Positions 32,622 through 37,381 of a stretch of DNA of 37,381 nucleotides are shown here, one piece after another. The position numbers were made by a program, and so were the translations under genes. The stretch covers positions 1 to 37,381 of the forward strand of contig NZ_JTLI01000048.1 in assembly GCF_000799075.1 (NCBI RefSeq), written 5' to 3'. The stretch is from Cetobacterium sp. ZOR0034 (GTDB lineage: Bacteria; Fusobacteriota; Fusobacteriia; Fusobacteriales; Fusobacteriaceae). The notes beneath the pieces are model-generated. The model was not told the origin of the DNA. It saw only the letters and a program-made list of their open reading frames with translations, and searched no databases. Every line of letters begins with the position of its first letter. The first letter of the stretch is position 1.

Positions 32622-32630
32622 ATTATATCA
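32622..32630 (-). promoter_or_regulatory. Extended -10 promoter for yaaA
   Basis: Minus-strand TGATATAAT (32630-32622) is an exact extended -10; the -35 region (CAGTTA) is a weak match. A plus-strand TATAAT at 32672-32677 in the same gap may serve the aminopeptidase gene. Confidence 0.45.
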
Positions 32631-32712
32631 TTTTTTTTAAAATATAACTGTATATTTATAAAGATTCAGTGTATAATTATAGAATAAAATATGTGATTAA
32701 ATGGAGGTTATC

Positions 32713-33828
32713 GTGGATCAAAGAATTGAAATACTTGCAAAGAATTTAGTTACTTACTCTTGTAGAGTACAAAAAGGTGAAAAAGTTTTAATAGAAACAG
32801 TTGGAGAAGACACGAAAGACTTAGTAAAAGCTCTTGTAAAAGAGGTTTATGCAGTTGGTGGACATCCTTTTGTAACAATTAAAGACCAAAGTGTAACAAG
32901 AGAATTATTAAAAGGTATGGACCAAACACAAGCTGAATTAATGGCTAAATATGAATTAGAAAGAATGAAAGACATGGATGCTTACATTGCTATAAGAGCA
33001 GCAGAAAATGCATCTGAGTTATCAGATATAGAATCAAGTAGAATGAAAGTTTATACAGATTACTTTATGAAACCAGTTCATTTAGGAGAAAGAGTTAACA
33101 ATACTAAGTGGGTTGTTTTAAGATATCCAAATAACTCTATGGCTCAATTAGCAAATACATCATTAGAATCATTTGAAAACTTCTATTTTAATGTTTGTAA
33201 TTTAGACTATTCAAAAATGAGCAAAGCGATGGATTCATTAACTGCTCTTTTAGATAGAACAGATAAAGTTAGAATAACAGGACCAGGAACAGATATATCG
33301 TTCTCTATAAAAGATATTCCATCTGTTAAATGTTGTGGACTTAGAAACATTCCAGACGGAGAAGTTTATTCAGCTCCTGTAATTGATTCAGTAAATGGAG
33401 TTATAACTTATAACACTCCTTCTGTTTATCAAGGAACAACTTTTGAAAATGTTTGTTTCAAATTTGAAAATGGAAAAATTGTTGAAGCTACAGCTAATAA
33501 TACAGAGAGACTAAATGAAATTTTAGATACTGATAATGGTGCTAGATATATCGGAGAATTTGCTTTAGGAGTAAACCCATATATTTTAAAACCTATGAAA
33601 GATACATTGTTTGATGAAAAGATAGCTGGAAGTATACACTTCACACCAGGACAAGCTTATAAACTTGCAGACAATGGAAATAAATCAGCAGTTCATTGGG
33701 ATTTAGTTCTAATTCAAAGACCAGACTTCGGTGGTGGAGAGATTTGGTTTGATGACGTTTTAATTAGAAAAGACGGAATCTTTGTTATCGAAGAGTTAGA
33801 AGTATTAAATCCAGAAAATTTAAAGTAG
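32713..33828 (+). CDS. Aminopeptidase, M29 family (AmpS/PepS type)
   Basis: Metal-dependent cytosolic aminopeptidase of 371 residues that trims N-terminal amino acids from peptides. It has the M29 pattern: VKCCGLRNIPDGEVYSAPVI around residue 210-230, the FALGVNP loop, GSIHFTPGQAY, and the C-terminal HWDLVLIQRPD. These carry the conserved Glu, His and Asp ligands. I chose the GTG at 32713 because GGAGG (32703-32707) is five bases upstream; the in-frame ATG at 32701 overlaps that site. It is the first gene of a four-gene run with gaps of 15, 16 and 24 bases, ended at 37240-37278. Confidence 0.88.
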   Translation: MDQRIEILAKNLVTYSCRVQKGEKVLIETVGEDTKDLVKALVKEVYAVGGHPFVTIKDQSVTRELLKGMDQTQAELMAKYELERMKDMDAYIAIRAAENASELSDIESSRMKVYTDYFMKPVHLGERVNNTKWVVLRYPNNSMAQLANTSLESFENFYFNVCNLDYSKMSKAMDSLTALLDRTDKVRITGPGTDISFSIKDIPSVKCCGLRNIPDGEVYSAPVIDSVNGVITYNTPSVYQGTTFENVCFKFENGKIVEATANNTERLNEILDTDNGARYIGEFALGVNPYILKPMKDTLFDEKIAGSIHFTPGQAYKLADNGNKSAVHWDLVLIQRPDFGGGEIWFDDVLIRKDGIFVIEELEVLNPENLK

Positions 33829-33843
33829 TAGGAGGATTTAATA

Positions 33844-35646
33844 ATGAATATACTTATGGCACTATCTCAGTTAGAAGTAACTGGTGCTGAGGTGTACGGA
33901 ACGGTTTTAAGTGATGAGCTTATTAGGAGAGGGAATAAAGTATATATAGTTTCAGATACTTTAACAAAACCAACAAATGCACAATATGAAAAAATAGAAT
34001 TTAATAAAAGAAAACTTATACACAGAGTTAGTCAAGTTAGAAAACTATTAAGAATTATAAAAGAAAATGATATTCAAGTTGTTCATGCACACTCAAGAGC
34101 TTCATCTTGGAGCTGTGCAATAGCTTGTAGAATCGCTAAAATTCCATTAGTAACAACTATTCATGGAAGACAACCAGTACATCTTAGCAGAAAAATAGTT
34201 AAGGCATTTGGAGATTACTCTTTAAGTGTTTGTGAAAACATAAGAGATCATGTTGTTAACGACTTAAAAGTAAAACCTGAAAATATAACTGTTTTAAGAA
34301 ATATGATTAATACAAAAGAGTATCAAAAGCAATCTTTGATTCAATCTACAAAGAATGAAAAGATTATATCTATTATTGGAAGATTATCAGGTCCAAAAGG
34401 GGATGTAACATACAATCTTCTAGATATTTTACACAGAAGAAAGGATTTTAAAATCCAAGTTATCGGTGGAAAAGATATTCCTCAGAGATTTAAGAAGTTT
34501 ACAGGAAATGTAGATTTTTTAGGATATGTAAATAATGTATCTGACAGAATAAGAGAGTCATCAATTGTTATAGGTGCTGGAAGAGTTGCTGTTGAAGCTA
34601 TTCTTTGTGAAGTTCCAGTTTTAGCAATTGGAGAAGCTGAATCTGTTGGAATAGTAACTAACGATAGATTAGGGACAGCTTTAAAATCCAATTTTGGTGA
34701 TATCTCTTTAAATCATACACCACTATTTAGATGGACGGATGTAATTCCTGAAATAGATAAAGGTTTTAATATAAGTAAGGAAGAGTTATCAACTTTAAGA
34801 GAAAAAGTTATATCAGAGTTTTCTATTGAAAATATTGTTCATAAAATAGAAAAAATTTATCAACAACAAATAGTAAAAAAAAGCAAATATGAGATGCCTG
34901 TTATTATGTATCACAGAGTTATAAAAGATGAAAGTGAAAAGGGTGTTCATGGGACGTATGTAACTGTAAAACAGTTTGACGAGCAGATGAAATATTTAAA
35001 AAGTAAAGGGTATGAAACAATAACTTTTGAAGATTTATTAAACAATAAGTATAAACAAAGATTTGATAAAGATAAAAAGTGGATTATGTTAACATTCGAT
35101 GACGGATATAAAGATAACTATGAAAATGCTTTTCCTATCTTGAAAAAATATCAATTTAAAGGTATTATATATATATTGGATGGACTTAAATATAATAAGT
35201 GGGATGTAGATGATAAAAACAATCCTGAAAAAGAATTTCCACTTATGAATATCGAAGAGTTATTAGAGATGCAAAAATATGGTATAGAGTTTGGAGGTCA
35301 TACATCAACTCATCCTAAACTTGCAGAGCTAACACTCCAAGAGGTTAAAAAAGAGATTATTCTATCTAAAAACAATATAGAGAATATGATAGGAAAGAAA
35401 TTATTATCATTTGCATATCCGTATGGAAGTTTAAATGAGGATGTAAAGAAAATATCTCAAGAATCTGGATATGAATTTGCTGTAGCAACAGATTCAGGAA
35501 GCATTACTTTCTCAGATGATCTTTTTGAAATTAGAAGAATAGGAATATTCCCAACGAATAACCTTTTCAACTTTAAAAGAAAAGTATCTGGTAAATACAA
35601 CTTTATAAAAGTTAAAAGAGAGGAAAAAAGTTACGCTAAAAAGTAA
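33844..35646 (+). CDS. Glycosyltransferase (GT4) fused to a polysaccharide deacetylase (NodB)
   Basis: A two-domain protein of 600 residues. Residues 1-340 are a GT4-type glycosyltransferase with a G-A-E loop near the start (EVTGAEVYG), the donor-site IIGRLSGPKGD (about 177-187) and EAILCEVPVLAIGE (251-264). After a short linker comes a NodB-type deacetylase. It shows PVIMYHRV (352-359), TFDDGY (417-422) with the catalytic Asp, GGHTSTHP (484-491) with the two metal His, and FAYPYGS (523-529). All deacetylase motifs look complete. There is no signal peptide, so both domains face the cytosol unless exported otherwise. The fusion suggests sugar transfer and N-deacetylation act on the same glycan. 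Ribosome site AGGAGG precedes the ATG. Confidence 0.87.
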   Translation: MNILMALSQLEVTGAEVYGTVLSDELIRRGNKVYIVSDTLTKPTNAQYEKIEFNKRKLIHRVSQVRKLLRIIKENDIQVVHAHSRASSWSCAIACRIAKIPLVTTIHGRQPVHLSRKIVKAFGDYSLSVCENIRDHVVNDLKVKPENITVLRNMINTKEYQKQSLIQSTKNEKIISIIGRLSGPKGDVTYNLLDILHRRKDFKIQVIGGKDIPQRFKKFTGNVDFLGYVNNVSDRIRESSIVIGAGRVAVEAILCEVPVLAIGEAESVGIVTNDRLGTALKSNFGDISLNHTPLFRWTDVIPEIDKGFNISKEELSTLREKVISEFSIENIVHKIEKIYQQQIVKKSKYEMPVIMYHRVIKDESEKGVHGTYVTVKQFDEQMKYLKSKGYETITFEDLLNNKYKQRFDKDKKWIMLTFDDGYKDNYENAFPILKKYQFKGIIYILDGLKYNKWDVDDKNNPEKEFPLMNIEELLEMQKYGIEFGGHTSTHPKLAELTLQEVKKEIILSKNNIENMIGKKLLSFAYPYGSLNEDVKKISQESGYEFAVATDSGSITFSDDLFEIRRIGIFPTNNLFNFKRKVSGKYNFIKVKREEKSYAKK

Positions 35647-35662
35647 CTTAGGGAGGATTAAT

Positions 35663-36403
35663 ATGAAGAAAATATTATTGGGGTTATTAGCATTAACAAT
35701 GTCAGCAACTCTATTTGCTGAAAATAAATTTGGAATTGGAGCTGGAATTGGATTATCTGATAGTATGTATAAAGGTGCAGAAGATAAGGCTTATCCAATG
35801 CCACTATTAGATATCAATTATGGTGACTTTTATGTTAAAGGTGTTACTGTAGGATATCAGTTTTATCAAGATGATGCTTTTGCGGCATCATTATTCTTAG
35901 ATCCTTTAGCTGGATTTGCAGTTGATGGTGAGGATTTAAAAACAGGTTATAACAATATAGACGATAGAAAATTCCAAGCAATGTTTGGACTAAGATTAGA
36001 TGCTGATACTGGATTCTATGGAATAAGAACAGGACTTACAGCACAAGTTGGTGAACATGGAGGAGAGGGAAAAATAAGTGCTTTCAAAGCTTATAAGGTA
36101 GATGAAAGACTTACAGTTGTTCCATCTGTTCATGTTAAAGGATATAATGGAGAATATACAGATTATTACTTCGGTGTAACATCTGAAGAAGCTGCTAGAA
36201 ACTCTAAAATAAAAGGTTCTTATAAAGCAAATGCTGCTTACTCTATCGGATTAAATATTACTGCAGATTATAGATTAACTGATAACGTAGCACTTATGGC
36301 CTTTTTAGGTGTAGAGAGATTCTCTAGTGAGGTTTCTGATTCACCTATAGTTGAAGATGGAGTTTTATATTTAGTTGGAGTAGGAGCAAAGTACTACTTC
36401 TAG
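35663..36403 (+). CDS. MipA/OmpV-family outer-membrane protein
   Basis: A 246-residue outer-membrane protein with a signal peptide (MKKILLGLLALTMSATLFA, cleaved after residue 19). The mature part begins NKFGIGAGIGLSDSMYKGAE, typical of the MipA/OmpV family. It shows alternating-residue beta strands and ends in an aromatic residue (YYF), as outer-membrane barrels do. The family links murein hydrolases with the outer membrane in some species. It follows the glycosyltransferase/deacetylase gene after 16 bases, with a GGGAGG ribosome site. Confidence 0.82.
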   Translation: MKKILLGLLALTMSATLFAENKFGIGAGIGLSDSMYKGAEDKAYPMPLLDINYGDFYVKGVTVGYQFYQDDAFAASLFLDPLAGFAVDGEDLKTGYNNIDDRKFQAMFGLRLDADTGFYGIRTGLTAQVGEHGGEGKISAFKAYKVDERLTVVPSVHVKGYNGEYTDYYFGVTSEEAARNSKIKGSYKANAAYSIGLNITADYRLTDNVALMAFLGVERFSSEVSDSPIVEDGVLYLVGVGAKYYF

Positions 36404-36427
36404 AAAAATTGAGGAGAACAAAAAATA

Positions 36428-37225
36428 ATGAAATACAAAGCAATTATATGTGACTTAGACGGTACACTTTTAAATGAGCATCACACTATTTCTGAAGAAA
36501 CACAAAAGACTATTAAAAAAGTTGTAGACTCAGGAGTTAAATTTATTATAGCTACTGGGAGACATCATAACGATGCAATGACATTTAAAGATATGCTTGG
36601 ATTAGATAGTTTTTTAATCACTTCAAATGGTGCTAAGGTACATGATTATGAAAATAATGAGATTATATCTCACAATATACCTGCAGAATTAGCAAAAGAT
36701 TTATTAAATTATAATTACAGTGATGAATTACACAAAAATATATACTTAGATGAAGAGTGGTTTGTAGAATCTCCATTAGAGGAAGCATTATTATTCCATA
36801 AAGAATCTGGGTTCCATCACATTGTAACTTCTTTTGAGAATTTAGTTGGTAGAGATATAACTAAGTTTTTCTTTATAAGTGAAAATGAAGAGCATATTTC
36901 TCACTTAGAAAAAAACCTTAGAGAACAATTTACAGAAGGATTTAATATAACTCTTTCTTTAGGATCTTGTTTAGAGATTATGAAAGAGGGTGTTTCAAAG
37001 GCAAGTGCAATTGAGGAAGTTTTAAAAAGAGAGGGTATCGATATTAAAGATACAATCGCTTTTGGAGATGGATTAAATGACCTTGAAATGTTGTCTTCTG
37101 TTGGAAGAGGATTTATTATGGGGAACGGAAGTCCTAGATTAAAAGCGCTTCTTCCTGATAATGAAGTTATTAAAACAAACTCTGAGAACGGAGTTGCTCA
37201 AAAACTTAGAGAGTTATTCTTATAA
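36428..37225 (+). CDS. Cof-type HAD-IIB phosphatase
   Basis: A cytosolic HAD-superfamily phosphatase of 265 residues. The nucleophile motif is ICDLDGTLL with Asp9 and Asp11. Motif II is IIATGRHH, a Lys (GVSKASAIEEVL) is near 198, and the final AFGDGLNDLEML (about 218-229) supplies the metal ligands. The cap domain between motifs II and III makes it subclass IIB (Cof/YidA type), which acts on sugar or nucleotide phosphates. It is last in the four-gene run and is followed by a terminator. Confidence 0.9.
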   Translation: MKYKAIICDLDGTLLNEHHTISEETQKTIKKVVDSGVKFIIATGRHHNDAMTFKDMLGLDSFLITSNGAKVHDYENNEIISHNIPAELAKDLLNYNYSDELHKNIYLDEEWFVESPLEEALLFHKESGFHHIVTSFENLVGRDITKFFFISENEEHISHLEKNLREQFTEGFNITLSLGSCLEIMKEGVSKASAIEEVLKREGIDIKDTIAFGDGLNDLEMLSSVGRGFIMGNGSPRLKALLPDNEVIKTNSENGVAQKLRELFL

Positions 37226-37239
37226 GATATATCTAATTA

Positions 37240-37278
37240 AAAAAATCCTAGTTTATTTAAGATAAGCTAGGATTTTTT
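37240..37278 (+). terminator. Rho-independent terminator closing the pepS-type operon
   Basis: 17-bp arms AAAAAATCCTAGTTTAT (37240-37256) and ATAAGCTAGGATTTTTT (37262-37278), with one G-U pair and a five-base loop. Confidence 0.88.
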
Positions 37279-37342
37279 ATATTCTTTTATATTTAAAGAT
37301 ATCTGGTAACTACTCAGCTAGTAACTAATAAAGTTTAATAGG

Positions 37343-37381
37343 AAAGATACTTTTTTCAAATTAATGAAGAAAGTATCTTTT
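37343..37381. terminator. Second terminator-like hairpin at the window edge
   Basis: Arms AAAGATACTTTTTTC (37343-37357) and GAAGAAAGTATCTTT (37366-37380) pair over 15 positions with one G-U. It probably ends a gene converging from beyond the window. No gene is seen between 37279 and 37342; a GTAACTA direct repeat lies near 37310 and 37321. Confidence 0.55.

Noticed and set aside
37279..37342. A fourth promoter-to-terminator RNA unit at the right edge
   Set aside because: The hairpin at 37343 is convincing, but no promoter with acceptable spacing lies between it and the preceding terminator. It more likely ends a converging gene.
1..37381. CRISPR arrays, insertion sequences, prophage or tRNA genes
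   Set aside because: No spaced direct repeats, transposase or integrase motifs, or cloverleaf sequences were seen on reading both strands. Very degenerate copies cannot be excluded without a search.

Overview
The window reads as a chromosomal segment of a low-GC, Gram-negative-type bacterium, most likely a member of the Fusobacteriota (Cetobacterium or Fusobacterium-like; genus not certain). The evidence is strongly AT-biased coding, dense same-strand operons with AGGAGG-type ribosome sites and frequent extended -10 promoters (TGnTATAAT). There is also an outer-membrane MipA/OmpV barrel, a lipoprotein, an AddAB-type repair pair, and spmA/spmB homologues that are not in a sporulation cluster. 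No CRISPR array, insertion sequence, prophage, tRNA or rRNA was seen.

Layout. 1-3312: start of an outward-facing minus-strand gene, then uridine kinase, a deoxynucleoside kinase, a LysE-type exporter and mnmA, closed by a terminator. 3334-6031: a promoter, a SIR2-like gene whose reading frame moves by -1 at a dnaX-type slippery heptamer (A_AAA_AAG), and a small alarmone synthetase, closed by a terminator. 6056-18240: a tightly packed run of nine genes (cls, mogA, addB, addA, thiB, thiP, spmA, spmB, an LD-carboxypeptidase) with gaps of 0-27 bases, ending in a bidirectional terminator. 18248-21078: a minus-strand DUF308 membrane protein, then gltS and murI. 21163-24353: an accessory-looking stretch of small unrecognised genes, mostly on the minus strand, with two promoter-to-terminator units that hold no open frame and look like small RNA genes. 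24526-29256: a 27-residue membrane miniprotein, a TM-repeat mechanosensitive-channel-like protein, and a three-part MFP/FtsX/ATPase export system. It ends in a 53-bp palindrome shared with the convergent CrtI-type oxidoreductase. 30858-32586: a DeoR-type regulator, a third non-coding unit with a perfect consensus promoter enclosed by a 13-bp inverted repeat, and yaaA. 32713-37278: an M29 aminopeptidase, a glycosyltransferase/polysaccharide-deacetylase fusion, an outer-membrane protein and a HAD phosphatase, closed by a terminator.

Themes. Nucleotide salvage and tRNA thiolation sit at the left end. Envelope and peptidoglycan functions recur: cardiolipin synthesis, LD-carboxypeptidase, glutamate uptake plus glutamate racemase, the GT4/NodB fusion, MipA, and MFP-linked export. 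The most novel-looking material is (a) the probable programmed frameshift that joins a degenerate SIR2 domain to an unknown domain next to an alarmone synthetase, and (b) three compact non-coding transcription units. One of these presents C-runs in three successive hairpin loops. A second, about 0.6 kb away, carries a complementary G-rich loop. All RNA and frameshift claims rest on sequence pattern only.
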